Assembly: GCA_964601085.1 (NCBI GenBank)
Contig: CAZRLN010000004.1
Location: forward strand, 1-64,000
DNA length: 64,000 nt
Direction: 5' to 3'
Source of the DNA: UBA1444 sp964601085
GTDB taxonomy: Bacteria; Bacillota; Negativicutes; UBA1444
This document shows, piece after piece, positions 23,936 through 31,304 of this stretch; the first letter of the stretch is position 1, and each line of letters opens with the position of its first letter. The translations under genes and the position numbers were made by a program. The notes under the pieces were generated by a model. It saw only the letters and a list, made by a program, of their open reading frames with translations, made no database searches and was not told the origin of the DNA.

Positions 23936-25069
23936 ATGGACTTCAATTTTACTCCGGATCAGATCGCCTTTCGAAAAATGGCGCAGGAATTAGTTGCCAA
24001 AGAAATCACCCCTTATATTCGCGAAATGGACGAAAAAGGCGAGATGCGGCCGGGACTCATCCAGAAGTTCCACGAGGCGGGAATTCTGAACCTGGTGGTT
24101 CCCGAAGAATATGACGGACCCGGACTGGATGCCCTGTCGATTGCCCTGATTTATGAAGAACTGGGCAAGGGCTGCGCCGGCATCGCGACTTCGGCCGCCG
24201 CCAACGCACTGGCATCTTATCCGGTTGTTGTGGCGGGCACGGAAGAGCAAAAACGTAAAATGTTCGATACAATCAATGACGGGAAACTGGCCGCTTTTGC
24301 CCTGACCGAACCCAATGCCGGTTCGGATGCCGGCGGCGTATCGACCTCGGCGGTGAGAGACGGCGAGTATTATGTTCTGAACGGGACCAAGTGCTTTATC
24401 ACCAACGGGGGCATTTCCGAAATCTACACCGTGTTTGCCAATGCACGCAAATCCGCGGGGATTCGGGGATTGACCGCATTCATCGTCGACCGGAACACCC
24501 CGGGTTTTTCCGTGGGAAAAAAGGAAGATAAGATGGGGATGCGGCCGTCCAACACCACCGAATTGGTTCTGGACAATGTCCGGGTGCATGAAAGCATGCG
24601 GATTGGCCGGGAAGGTGAAGGATTCAAGATCGCTATGAAAACGCTGGACGCGGCCCGGCCGTTGGTTGGCGCCGTGGGTGTCGGTCTGGCGGACGCTGCG
24701 CTTCAGGCTGCCTGCAAATATGCCAAAGAACGGCAGCAATTCGGCAAGCCGATCGCTTCGTTCCAGATGGTCCAGGGGATGATCGCCGACATGGCGATGG
24801 CGGTGGAAACGGCCCGCTTGATGGTTTACAAAGCCTGTTGGCTGAAGGATCAGGGCCAGGACTATAAACTGGAGTCGGCTATGGCCAAATGCCTGGCTGC
24901 TGATGTCGCGATGAAAGTAACCACCGACGCCGTACAGATCATGGGCGGCTATGGGTACATGAAAGAATATCCGGTGGAAAAAATGATGCGCGACGCAAAA
25001 CTGCTGCAGATTTACGAAGGGACCAACCAGATTCAGCGCTTGGTCATCGCCAATAGCATTCTGTACTGA
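23936..25069 (+). CDS. Acyl-CoA dehydrogenase (short-chain/butyryl-CoA type)
   Basis: A flavoenzyme oxidising acyl-CoA to enoyl-CoA (or the reverse with electron-transferring flavoprotein in fermenters). The 377 residues begin DFNFTPDQIAFRKMAQE. FAD/substrate motifs FALTEPNAGSDAGG and YVLNGTKCFITNGG are clear, then KEDKMGMRPSNT, and QIMGGYGYMKEYPVEKMMRDAK. IYEGTNQIQRL near the C-terminus carries the catalytic Glu position of short-chain enzymes. GAGGAGGA precedes ATG 23936; an in-frame ATG at 23876 overlaps the promoter and is rejected. No etfAB is adjacent, so the chain-length call is tentative. Confidence 0.92.
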   Translation: MDFNFTPDQIAFRKMAQELVAKEITPYIREMDEKGEMRPGLIQKFHEAGILNLVVPEEYDGPGLDALSIALIYEELGKGCAGIATSAAANALASYPVVVAGTEEQKRKMFDTINDGKLAAFALTEPNAGSDAGGVSTSAVRDGEYYVLNGTKCFITNGGISEIYTVFANARKSAGIRGLTAFIVDRNTPGFSVGKKEDKMGMRPSNTTELVLDNVRVHESMRIGREGEGFKIAMKTLDAARPLVGAVGVGLADAALQAACKYAKERQQFGKPIASFQMVQGMIADMAMAVETARLMVYKACWLKDQGQDYKLESAMAKCLAADVAMKVTTDAVQIMGGYGYMKEYPVEKMMRDAKLLQIYEGTNQIQRLVIANSILY

Positions 25070-25107
25070 TTTCGGCTGTTTTTTCGGCGAAAAGAATGCT
25101 GCGGCCC

Positions 25108-25137
25108 TTGACAAAAGCGGAGTTGGCGTACTATAAT
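25108..25137 (+). promoter_or_regulatory. Promoter of tRNA-Val
   Basis: TTGACA (25108-25113), 18-base spacer and TATAAT (25132-25137), 28 bases before the tRNA. Both hexamers are perfect. Confidence 0.85.
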
Positions 25138-25165
25138 AAATTTCGTCACATCAGACAAATGAATT

Positions 25166-25242
25166 GGGGTTATAGCTCAGTTGGTTAGAGCGCTTCGTTG
25201 ACATCGAAGAGGTCTGCGGTTCGAGTCCGCCTAACCCCACCA
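25166..25242 (+). tRNA. tRNA-Val (anticodon GAC)
   Basis: A full 77-base cloverleaf: acceptor GGGGTTA/TAACCCC, D-arm with AGCTCAGTTGGTTAGAGC, anticodon stem CTTCG/CGAAG closing loop TTGACAT (anticodon GAC at 25200-25202), T-arm GCGG-TTCGAGT-CCGC, discriminator A and encoded CCA. It has a consensus promoter. The integrase of the adjacent prophage points at its 3' end, so the tRNA 3' half is the likely attachment site. Confidence 0.97.
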
Positions 25243-25255
25243 ACGCAATTTTAAA

Positions 25256-25288
25256 GGCTCCAAGGCACTTCGCCTGGAGCCTTTTTTT
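25256..25288. terminator. Terminator between tRNA-Val and integrase
   Basis: GGCTCC plus AGGC pair with GCCT plus GGAGCC (one bulged A), preceded by TTTTAAA and followed by seven T. It can end both the tRNA transcript and the convergent integrase transcript. The integrase stop codon overlaps the T run. Confidence 0.8.
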
Positions 25289-26582
25289 ATGCGTTTGACA
25301 CAGGTTCTGACACAGAATCTACCGCAAACGTGTTTATTTCAGGCTGTTTTTCAGATTTCCTTTTTCTCGGTTTCCGCTTCGGCTTTTCCGGAGACTTATA
25401 GTCCTTGAAAATTTCCTCCAGCTTGGCGCCAACTTTTTGCGCCGCATCCTTAAGTTCAGCTTCGGATGCGTGGGCATATCGGCGAACGTGCGTTTTTACG
25501 TCGTCATGGCCCGCCTGGGTCATGCTGACCTTCAGGTTGATACCTAGTGAGTGCATCCAGGAAATGAAGTTGTGCCGCAGGTCCTGGAAGCGAGCATCGG
25601 CCATCGGCGTGAAGGTGAACTCGGGGTCTTTTTTCTTTTTGGCTTCGAATTCATGATCCACTTTTTCGCGCCAGTTTCGGAACTGACGGCTGAAGTTGGT
25701 TAGGCTGATATGTGTGTCCGTCAGGGAGTGGAAGACAATTTCCGATTTCGTCGGCGGAATGGCTTTGATCTTGGCCATGATGAACGGATCCACGAAAACT
25801 TCCCGATATCCCGCCGGCGTCTTGGGCTTGTCCTTGACTTCCTGCTTGTTGCCGTTGCGGATCAGCGTCTTGGTGATGACTACACGGTCATCTTTAACGT
25901 CCGGCCACTCCAGGGCAAGAATTTCGCCTTTGCGCAGCCCGGCGCCGAGTTCCAGCCACAGCGCCTTGCCGTATTGGCTTTGCTCCGCGATATGCATTAG
26001 CGCGACCAGCTGCTCGTCCGTATAGAGGCGGGGGATACGGCTTTCCAATGGTGGCAGCTTCACTTTGTAAATTTTACGGATCAAGTCGCGATCCAGGGCG
26101 ATCTCCAAAATCTGTTTGACGATCTGCCAGATCTCGATGATGGTGCTGGCGGCTAGCTTTTTCTCCAGCAGGCCGGTGACGAGCTCCTGCGACTTCGCAT
26201 TGACTTCGGCTGGGGTGTCGTCGTAGTAATCCGACAGATGGTTTTCACAGAGCGATTTATATTTGTCGTAGGTAGTAGGGCTGCGCTTTTTTGCGGTTAC
26301 AAAGCTTTTGAAGGTCCGCAGCCAAATCTTTTGCAGGTCGCCAAAGGTGGTTTCATCCGGACGCAGCGCCTGTCCCTGGATTCGTTTTACGACCATGCTG
26401 TCCAGCCAGGCGTTACCATCTTTCTCAGCGGTGGCGCCGGTAAAATATTCTGTGATAATTATTGGCTCGCCGTTTTCATCACGCTCCCCGCTGGGGAAAC
26501 GGCACATAACCCGCCCATCCTTGCGAAAAGAGATAGAGCCTGTGTTGTTGGGACGCCGACCGGCTTTCTTCTTGCGTGCCAT
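25287..26582 (-). CDS. Phage integrase, tyrosine recombinase
   Basis: Catalyses site-specific integration and excision. The 431 residues contain an AP2-like N-terminal DNA-binding part (to about 70), a SAM-like core-binding domain (about 75-170) and the catalytic domain. Catalytic residues: Arg217 in GLRKGE, box II QDLRHNF (residue 333 is Gln where His is usual; Arg336), Gly-His 358-359 in QAGHDD, and nucleophile Tyr369 in RRYAHA. AAAGGAGA precedes the ATG. It reads toward the tRNA-Val 3' end, the usual layout for integration into a tRNA. The C-terminus has a basic tail. Confidence 0.93.
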   Translation of the reverse strand: MARKKKAGRRPNNTGSISFRKDGRVMCRFPSGERDENGEPIIITEYFTGATAEKDGNAWLDSMVVKRIQGQALRPDETTFGDLQKIWLRTFKSFVTAKKRSPTTYDKYKSLCENHLSDYYDDTPAEVNAKSQELVTGLLEKKLAASTIIEIWQIVKQILEIALDRDLIRKIYKVKLPPLESRIPRLYTDEQLVALMHIAEQSQYGKALWLELGAGLRKGEILALEWPDVKDDRVVITKTLIRNGNKQEVKDKPKTPAGYREVFVDPFIMAKIKAIPPTKSEIVFHSLTDTHISLTNFSRQFRNWREKVDHEFEAKKKKDPEFTFTPMADARFQDLRHNFISWMHSLGINLKVSMTQAGHDDVKTHVRRYAHASEAELKDAAQKVGAKLEEIFKDYKSPEKPKRKPRKRKSEKQPEINTFAVDSVSEPVSNA

Positions 26583-26621
26583 TGGGAAAATCTCCTTTGG
26601 TTAATTGTTTAGGGTTGCGTG

Positions 26622-26650
26622 TTGACATACGCACAAATAATGCGTACAAT
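26622..26650 (+). promoter_or_regulatory. hicAB promoter with operator between -35 and -10
   Basis: TTGACA (26622-26627), 17 bases, TACAAT (26645-26650). The spacer and -10 contain the perfect inverted repeat TACGCA (26628-26633) / TGCGTA (26641-26646), well placed for autorepression. Confidence 0.75.
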
Positions 26651-26673
26651 TTAATCATAAACAAGGGGGTGGC

Positions 26674-26859
26674 GTGGTGACGGCAAGGGAAGCGATCAAG
26701 CTGCTGGAAGCAAACGGATGGCAACTGGACAGCGTGAAAGGATCGCATCACCACTTCAAGCACCCCAAGCGAAAGGGGAAAATCACCATTGCCCTACACA
26801 AAGGCGATATTCCGCCTGGAACATTGAACAGTATTTTGAGACAGGCGGGGCTGAAATAG
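26674..26859 (+). CDS. hicA: Type II toxin HicA (mRNA interferase)
   Basis: HicA toxins are small double-stranded-RNA-binding-fold proteins that cleave mRNA. The 61 residues show the family pattern AIKLLEANGWQLDSVKGSHH with the catalytic His region GSHHHF (residues 23-28), and a C-terminal HKGDIPPGTLNSILRQAGL. Two adjacent GTG codons (26674, 26677) follow AAGGGGGTGG. hicB follows after 26 bases in the same unit. It lies beside the integrase and may act as a prophage-retention module (inference). Confidence 0.9.
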   Translation: MVTAREAIKLLEANGWQLDSVKGSHHHFKHPKRKGKITIALHKGDIPPGTLNSILRQAGLK

Positions 26860-26885
26860 GCTCCGCATCGAAGGGAGGCGTCACG

Positions 26886-27281
26886 ATGAGAAAGGTGACT
26901 TATTTTGCGGTATTCGAGCCGGCATCCTCCGGCGGGTTCGGCGTATACTTCCCGGACCTTCCCGGCTGCATCTCCATGGGCGACGACTTCACCGACGCCA
27001 GCCGTATGGCGGAAGAGGCTCTTGGCTTGCATCTGTGGGGAATGGAGAAGGATGGCGACGCGATCCCGGCGTCGACACAGCCGCCGTTCGACGACGTTCC
27101 GGAAGGGGCGGTCGTGGCAGCCGTCGCGGTGTTCCCGGACATCGTGAAAAACGAGATGGACAACCGGGGAATGAAAACCAACGTGACCATTCCCGCCTGG
27201 CTCAAGGAGCTGGCAGAGAAGGAAAACATCAACTTTTCACAGGTCCTGCAAGCTGCGCTGCGCGAGCGCATCGGCGTGTAG
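26886..27281 (+). CDS. hicB: HicB-family antitoxin
   Basis: Partner antitoxin of 131 residues. The N-terminal half is the partial RNase-H-like HicB fold (VTYFAVFEP, GGFGVYFPDLPGCISMGDDF, ASRMAEEALGLHLW). The C-terminal part (TNVTIPAWLKELAEKENINFSQVLQAALRERIGV) is a ribbon-helix-helix DNA-binding domain, which would repress the promoter through the inverted repeat between -35 and -10. GGGAGG precedes ATG 26886; an open frame continues upstream from 26718 but overlaps hicA and is rejected. Confidence 0.9.
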   Translation: MRKVTYFAVFEPASSGGFGVYFPDLPGCISMGDDFTDASRMAEEALGLHLWGMEKDGDAIPASTQPPFDDVPEGAVVAAVAVFPDIVKNEMDNRGMKTNVTIPAWLKELAEKENINFSQVLQAALRERIGV

Positions 27282-27285
27282 ACCG

Positions 27286-27307
27286 GCCGCCCCCGGGCGG
27301 CTTTTTT
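27286..27307 (+). terminator. Terminator of hicAB
   Basis: GCCGCCC (27286-27292) and GGGCGGC (27295-27301), then six T. It lies where hicAB meets the convergent lysogeny operon. Confidence 0.85.
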
Positions 27308-27821
27308 ATTTACCAAACATTTCTCTATTCCATTTTTTCATATCCCGTTCATTCTGACGCTGCTGATCTAAAAAATCTGGCGTAGAGTCAATTCGTATAA
27401 TGCAAGAAATTGCTCGCTCAAGCAGCTCAATGTCTTCCAATGGTATTTTGTTAGAACGAAAAGGCGAGTTCTTTCTCAAAGATAAGTTGTAAAGCATTTT
27501 AGACATAACATAAATTTTTGAAGGATAAGTCATTCCGATTATAAATGTGCAAGCTACAATTCCGATAAGTACCATTATTCCAGCAAAAAATCCTTGATGA
27601 TACCAAGCCACGAAAGGGGATGCTATTACTAAAAAAGTCAAATGTTTTCCGACCCATGCCGTCCACGATGGGTAGCATAAATCGTAAAAATCGTCATATG
27701 TAAAATTGGTTAGCCGGGTGATCTCACGTAATTCGGTAGCAACCGCATGATAGCGAAACGAAATTCCAAATGGTATCCCTAAAAAGATAATTACCAAAAC
27801 CGTTCCCGCCCAATTTCCCAT
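27306..27821 (-). CDS. Prophage membrane protein of unknown function
   Basis: A 171-residue protein not recognised. It has an N-terminal membrane helix (AGTVLVIIFLGIPFGISF) and two further hydrophobic segments (LTFLVIASPFVAWY and AGIMVLIGIVACTFIIGM), then a charged C-terminal tail of about 70 residues. It overlaps the 3' end of the peptidase gene by 31 bases. Its place as last gene of the lysogeny operon, which is expressed in a lysogen, makes a superinfection-exclusion or defence role a reasonable guess, but nothing in the sequence proves it. Confidence 0.65.
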   Translation of the reverse strand: MGNWAGTVLVIIFLGIPFGISFRYHAVATELREITRLTNFTYDDFYDLCYPSWTAWVGKHLTFLVIASPFVAWYHQGFFAGIMVLIGIVACTFIIGMTYPSKIYVMSKMLYNLSLRKNSPFRSNKIPLEDIELLERAISCIIRIDSTPDFLDQQRQNERDMKKWNREMFGK

Positions 27822-28414
27822 TTCAACACCCGCCTTTTCAATATTAAAACCGTACCCGTCGCCAGCGGCGGAGAGTACGGTTTTTTACTTGTCACAGCCA
27901 CTCCCAATAGTTCCTGCTTGCACAACCCCAGCTCCATGAGCCGGCGCTTCATAACGTACCAGCTTACGCCATAGCCCTGGACATAATGCCGCAGGTCGCG
28001 AAAATTTCGTATTTCGTACTGAGCGTATTGTTCAGCGACCCACGCGGCCGGCATCAGCAGCTCGGCGGCAAAGATATCGGCTTCCCGAGAGAACACCGCT
28101 TCCTGCTGCTTTAATACTTGCCTGAGACTGCGGGTGCAATGCCCCAAAACAATGTGCCCGAGCTCATGCGCATACGGCCATTCATAAGAGTATTCGCAGA
28201 GCGGGTCACTGATATATACCCGGAACGAACCATCGTCATCTATCCTGCAATCGCCTTCGATTTTGAGCCAGTCAACCAGATCAACCGTGGCGTAATGGGT
28301 GAGGATCTCGTGAGCCGGAACCGTTGGGTAATGAATTGCTTCGTGGCTGAGTGTGATGTTTGCCATGAGTTTTGCGTAGTCTTCGCGGACAACCGGGATC
28401 TCCGTTGGCGACAA
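27791..28414 (-). CDS. ImmA/IrrE-type metallopeptidase
   Basis: A 207-residue protein with the zinc-protease signature AHELGHIVLGH (about residues 91-101) and the downstream acidic motif READIFAAELLMPAAWV typical of ImmA/IrrE proteins. In ICEBs1 the ImmA protease cleaves the ImmR repressor to start excision. Here it lies in the same minus-strand operon as a HTH repressor, so repressor cleavage is the likely job (inference from family and context). The start is uncertain: TTG 28414 opens the frame but its ribosome site is very close; an internal ATG (MANITLSH) is an alternative. Confidence 0.82.
   Translation of the reverse strand: MSPTEIPVVREDYAKLMANITLSHEAIHYPTVPAHEILTHYATVDLVDWLKIEGDCRIDDDGSFRVYISDPLCEYSYEWPYAHELGHIVLGHCTRSLRQVLKQQEAVFSREADIFAAELLMPAAWVAEQYAQYEIRNFRDLRHYVQGYGVSWYVMKRRLMELGLCKQELLGVAVTSKKPYSPPLATGTVLILKRRVLKWEIGRERFW
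27846..27884. terminator. Terminator-like hairpin inside the peptidase gene end
   Basis: AAAACCGTAC (27846-27855) and GTACGGTTTT (27875-27884). Six T follow on the plus strand and TTTTAATATT on the minus strand. It lies inside the last 35 codons of the minus-strand peptidase gene. Confidence 0.55.
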
Positions 28415-28438
28415 CCCCTAAACACATGAGCGTTCAGC

Positions 28439-29287
28439 TTATTTATTTTTAGGGCGAATACGCTTTATTGCCTTTTCTTGTTTTTCGGTAAGCTCTTTGA
28501 AGTTTTGGCGCGAAACGACCTTTTCGCCGGTTCGCTGTTCCAGTTCCCGCCTGGCGTTTCCGGCAACAGTTCCGCCGGCCTGGGCGGCTTTTTTATTTTC
28601 GGCAAATCCTTGCGCGTCTTGCGTGCGGGCGATTTCCGTCGTGGACGCTTCGCCCAGCATGGTGAATATCAATTCAAGATCGGTCATGTGGTCGCGCAAG
28701 TTGTCCGGCTGCTCGAGGGCTTTGGCCGTCTTATATTCGGTCGGCGTCAGGCCAAAGGTTGCCTTGCTGATTTCGGCGGTCAGTATGGCATATTCGCGGG
28801 ATTCAGCGACGCCGCGATTCTTCCACTCATCGGTCAGTTCGTCGCGAACGGCGATGCCGCGGACCCGTTTTTCAATCCAGGCGTCGCTGTATCCCTTGGC
28901 GCGATAAAGTCCCCTCATGCGCTTTGCCGCCAGTTCCGGGTTTTCTATTTCCTCCAGGCGCTCAGCTCCAACTTGGGCCAGCCAGCGTTTGAAAGGCTCG
29001 GCTTTCGGCGATGGGATGGACTGGATGATGCGCAGCAGGTTTTCGGCATTGGCACAATTCAGCTTTTGCGGACCGCCAGCGGTAGGAACGGCAAGGGGGG
29101 TGACAAATTGTCCCCACCCTTTTGCAAGCTCAGCATCCCGCGAACGCATCTTTTTGATATAGTCCGCCGGGTTCGCGGAATCGGTCAGAGCCAAAACAAC
29201 ATCCGTGACAACGAAGTACCATTTCTGTTCCGCATCCACCCACACGGACCGGATGGATTTTGATTCAAACAACTTGATGCTTTTCAT
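28439..29287 (-). CDS. Bro-N domain phage antirepressor-like protein
   Basis: The N-terminus (KSIKLFESKSIRSVWVDAEQKWYFVVTDVVLALTDS) matches the Bro-N fold found in phage antirepressors and baculovirus BRO proteins. LLRIIQSIPSPKAEPFKRWLAQVG follows, also typical. A C-terminal region from about residue 150 (AILTAEISKATFGLTPTEYK, GEASTTEIARTQDAQGF) is shared by a common 280-residue prophage type. ATG 29287 follows GGAGGG; codons upstream in frame overlap the repressor gene and are rejected. The protein is 282 residues, 10 bases downstream of the repressor gene. Confidence 0.82.
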   Translation of the reverse strand: MKSIKLFESKSIRSVWVDAEQKWYFVVTDVVLALTDSANPADYIKKMRSRDAELAKGWGQFVTPLAVPTAGGPQKLNCANAENLLRIIQSIPSPKAEPFKRWLAQVGAERLEEIENPELAAKRMRGLYRAKGYSDAWIEKRVRGIAVRDELTDEWKNRGVAESREYAILTAEISKATFGLTPTEYKTAKALEQPDNLRDHMTDLELIFTMLGEASTTEIARTQDAQGFAENKKAAQAGGTVAGNARRELEQRTGEKVVSRQNFKELTEKQEKAIKRIRPKNK

Positions 29288-29297
29288 GCGCCCTCCA

Positions 29298-29984
29298 TCA
29301 TTTCTTCGGCGGCAGATGGTATTTGTGATTGATGACCGTGCTCCGCCACTCGTCGTCGGTCTTGGCGTGGCCTTCGGCCTGGAATATCTCGTACCGGTTG
29401 ATCCGCTCGCCACGCAGGTTGATGAACTCCTCCGGCAGCGGGACCATGTCCGGGTCGATGTCTTTGATGCTGATGATCTTGCTGTAGTCCGGCATCGGCC
29501 TCGGCGGGTAGATCGGGATGACCGCCGGCAACCGCTGCCGCATGATCATGGCGATGGTGTGGCGCACGTCGAGGATATCCTGCCGGGTCAGCGGCACGCC
29601 CATGAAGGTGATCTCGCCTTCGTTCTCGACGATGAGCAGGTCGGTCAGTTCGCGGTGAGCGGTCAGCGTATCTGTCGCCACTTCGCCAATGTTTTCCCCG
29701 GCGAAGTCCTTCGGGGTTTGTTTTTTCTCGGGGACGAGTTCAACGGGGTATCCCGCCTGCAACATTGCTTCTTTCACATCGACATCCAAGGCGGTGGCGA
29801 TTTTGGTTAAGGTAATGACATCGGGGAATTGTATAGCGTTCCAGATACGGCTAATTGTTGCTTCGTTTAACTTTGCCGCTTTAGCCAATTTGCGCTGACT
29901 GTCAAAGCCTTTCGCTGGCGCAATTTTTCGAAGCCAAGACGCAAAAGCCCTTGTTTGTTCGGGTTCTCGCTTATAATATCCCAC
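29298..29984 (-). CDS. HTH-type prophage repressor
   Basis: A 228-residue protein with an N-terminal helix-turn-helix of the XRE group (FDSQRKLAKAAKLNEATISRIWN, about residues 27-49, then ITLTKIATALDVDVKEAML). The C-terminal part (about 95-228) has no S24 autoprotease Ser/Lys motif that I can see, so inactivation may depend on the ImmA-like peptidase instead. GTG 29984 is chosen because AAAGGAGGTGA lies at the right distance; the open frame extends 41 codons upstream through the promoter and operators. It is divergent from the Cro-like gene, with three operators between them. Confidence 0.82.
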   Translation of the reverse strand: MGYYKREPEQTRAFASWLRKIAPAKGFDSQRKLAKAAKLNEATISRIWNAIQFPDVITLTKIATALDVDVKEAMLQAGYPVELVPEKKQTPKDFAGENIGEVATDTLTAHRELTDLLIVENEGEITFMGVPLTRQDILDVRHTIAMIMRQRLPAVIPIYPPRPMPDYSKIISIKDIDPDMVPLPEEFINLRGERINRYEIFQAEGHAKTDDEWRSTVINHKYHLPPKK

Positions 29985-29999
29985 GCAAGTCACCTCCTT

Positions 30000-30101
30000 T
30001 ATATACATATCGTATTGCAATAACGCAACACAAACAAGTATTGCCGGCTCGCAAATTATTTTTAAAAAACTATTGCGGGCTCGCAAATAACGTGATAAGA
30101 T
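30000..30101. promoter_or_regulatory. Divergent lysis/lysogeny switch: three operators and two promoters
   Basis: Three 14-bp sites of form TTGC-N6-GCAA occur at 30015-30028, 30041-30054 and 30073-30086; the last two differ by one base (TTGCCGGCTCGCAA, TTGCGGGCTCGCAA). Leftward promoter: TTGCGT (30028-30023), 17 bases, TATATA (30005-30000), with its -35 inside the first site. Rightward promoter: TTGCGG (30073-30078), 17 bases, TAAGAT (30096-30101), with its -35 inside the third site. This is the layout of a repressor/Cro switch. Confidence 0.8.
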
Positions 30102-30124
30102 GTTCACAGAAAGGGGGTGGCGAG

Positions 30125-30367
30125 ATGAAGCGACTGAAGCCGGAAGGGCTGGAGCTGATAAAAAAGAAATACGCGCTGAGTAGCAATACCGCCGTAGCCA
30201 AGCACATCGGCGTCAATTTTTCCACGTTGTGGCGGGCGGTGAACGAATCGGCGGGCGGGGAGTTCGTGGCAAGGACGATGCGGAGCTGTTCGGGGTTTTC
30301 CTTCCATGACCTTTTTTTTGATTCGGAAATTGCGGGCTTGCAACAAAAAGCCAAGAAAGGAGCGTAG
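30125..30367 (+). CDS. Cro-like small DNA-binding protein
   Basis: An 80-residue protein, first gene of the rightward early operon. Residues 9-36 (LELIKKKYALSSNTAVAKHIGVNFSTLW, of which TAVAKHIGVNFSTLW is the helix-turn-helix) fit a Cro/C1-type fold. Its position opposite the repressor across shared operators suggests a Cro role. AAAGGGGGTGG precedes ATG 30125. A fourth operator lies at the 3' end of this gene. Confidence 0.7.
   Translation: MKRLKPEGLELIKKKYALSSNTAVAKHIGVNFSTLWRAVNESAGGEFVARTMRSCSGFSFHDLFFDSEIAGLQQKAKKGA
30330..30343. promoter_or_regulatory. Fourth TTGC-N6-GCAA operator
   Basis: TTGCGGGCTTGCAA differs from the third switch operator by one base (C to T). It lies about 250 bp downstream, inside the end of the Cro-like gene, where it could support repression by looping. 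Confidence 0.6.
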
Positions 30368-30370
30368 CGG

Positions 30371-30562
30371 ATGAATCAATGCTGCTATGAATGTCCACTG
30401 CTTCAAAGCCGGAAGTGCCTGAATTGCAAGCACTTCGTCCAGCATTATTACAAACGCGAGGACGGATGTTTCATTCCGGTTTATTTGGGGCATTGCACGA
30501 CCCCGGGGCTGAAAAACAGAAAGCCCGATGATCTGGCTTGCCGGTACTGGGAGCCGGCATAA
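30371..30562 (+). CDS. Small cysteine-rich early protein
   Basis: 63 residues with nine cysteines, including CCYEC, KCLNCKHF, CFIP, CTTP and CRYW. The spacing suggests a metal-binding knuckle. It starts four bases after the Cro-like gene with AAAGGAG upstream. I do not recognise a named family. Similar CxxC proteins occur at 34332, 34580, 34825, 38536 and 38781 in this prophage. Confidence 0.6.
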   Translation: MNQCCYECPLLQSRKCLNCKHFVQHYYKREDGCFIPVYLGHCTTPGLKNRKPDDLACRYWEPA

Positions 30563-30592
30563 GAAAAAGTCACGCACCAGCGCATAGAGAGG
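30558..30592 (+). repeat. 35-bp perfect direct repeat, copy 1
   Basis: Thirty-five bases starting CATAAGAAAAAG and ending CATAGAGAGG are repeated exactly at 30955-30989. Each copy lies just after a stop codon and just before the ribosome site of a small gene. Confidence 0.85.
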
Positions 30593-30614
30593 ATAAGAAA
30601 GGAGAGAAAAAGAG

Positions 30615-30923
30615 ATGGATGTATTCGACAGGATACTACCGATCCATGAAACACCGGAAGACAAGCCTCAAGTTGATTCGGTCATCGAGCGACTCACTGA
30701 AATGCTTGAGCAGTACCACGTCAAATACGCTATTACGCTGGCAACGCTTAAAGAACAAAAAGAGGATCCCAGACCTCTCCGCTACAGACTGTCCTATAAC
30801 TCCGACCAACATCTTGAATTATCACTGGTTGCGGCGCTTTGGGCGCGGGTCTATCTTACGGCTGACCCAAAGAAAGTGGCGGCGCCAACAATCAAGTCGC
30901 TCGCCATGGTTTTTGAGGATTGA
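30615..30923 (+). CDS. Hypothetical early phage protein (102 aa)
   Basis: Not recognised. The N-terminal half is amphipathic helix (SVIERLTEMLEQYHVKYAITLATLKEQ); the C-terminal half has ELSLVAALWARVYL and ends AMVFED. Flanked on both sides by the 35-bp direct repeats. A weak GAGAAAAAGAG precedes the ATG. Confidence 0.5.
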   Translation: MDVFDRILPIHETPEDKPQVDSVIERLTEMLEQYHVKYAITLATLKEQKEDPRPLRYRLSYNSDQHLELSLVAALWARVYLTADPKKVAAPTIKSLAMVFED

Positions 30924-30954
30924 GGATTGAGGCCAGCCGGGGCCAATACCGGCG

Positions 30955-30989
30955 CATAAGAAAAAGTCACGCACCAGCGCATAGAGAGG
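30955..30989 (+). repeat. 35-bp perfect direct repeat, copy 2
   Basis: Exact copy of 30558-30592, just after the 102-residue gene. Recombination between copies would delete that gene cleanly. Confidence 0.85.
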
Positions 30990-31003
30990 GGGAAGGGTGC
31001 AGC

Positions 31004-31189
31004 ATGGAAGACAAAAAGGAGGCCGCTATCACGGCGATTATTGCAGTAATCGAGGAAAACGGCCTGACATTCAAAGAAGCGCATGACGTTATTCACGAGT
31101 TAAGCAACGAAATCTGGCAAGCGGCTTTTAAGTCGGCTTTTTCTGGGAAATTTGTTGTTGAGCAGATTTCTGAATCCCGGCGGCGATAA
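31004..31189 (+). CDS. Hypothetical early phage protein (61 aa)
   Basis: Mostly helical: KEAAITAIIAVIEENGLTFKEAHDVIHELS, then a basic end (SESRRR). ATG 31004 follows GGGGGAAGGG; the frame is open upstream through the direct repeat but has no better start. Its last 62 bases overlap an antisense candidate gene. Function unknown. Confidence 0.55.
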   Translation: MEDKKEAAITAIIAVIEENGLTFKEAHDVIHELSNEIWQAAFKSAFSGKFVVEQISESRRR

Positions 31190-31304
31190 CCGTAATCGCA
31201 CACCCACCGGCAACTCCGGGAATTGCCTGGACATACAGGCTGCAATCTGTTTGACACGCTGATCGGGAAAATGGGCACAGGTTTTGATTTGGGAAGACGT
31301 TCAA
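31128..31304 (-). CDS. Candidate small Cys-rich protein on the opposite strand (58 aa)
   Basis: A TTG start at 31304 is preceded by AAAGGAGGTGATAAAA, one of the best ribosome sites in the prophage. The product has an N-terminal Cys-rich part (LCPFSRSACQTDCSLY) and a hydrophobic Gly/Ala stretch (AIPGVAGGCAITVIAAGI). It runs against the early operon and overlaps the 3' end of the 61-residue gene. Its leader closely resembles that of the other minus-strand gene at 32287. Function unknown; it may be a lysogen-expressed cargo gene. Confidence 0.45.
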   Translation of the reverse strand: MNVFPNQNLCPFSRSACQTDCSLYVQAIPGVAGGCAITVIAAGIQKSAQQQISQKKPT

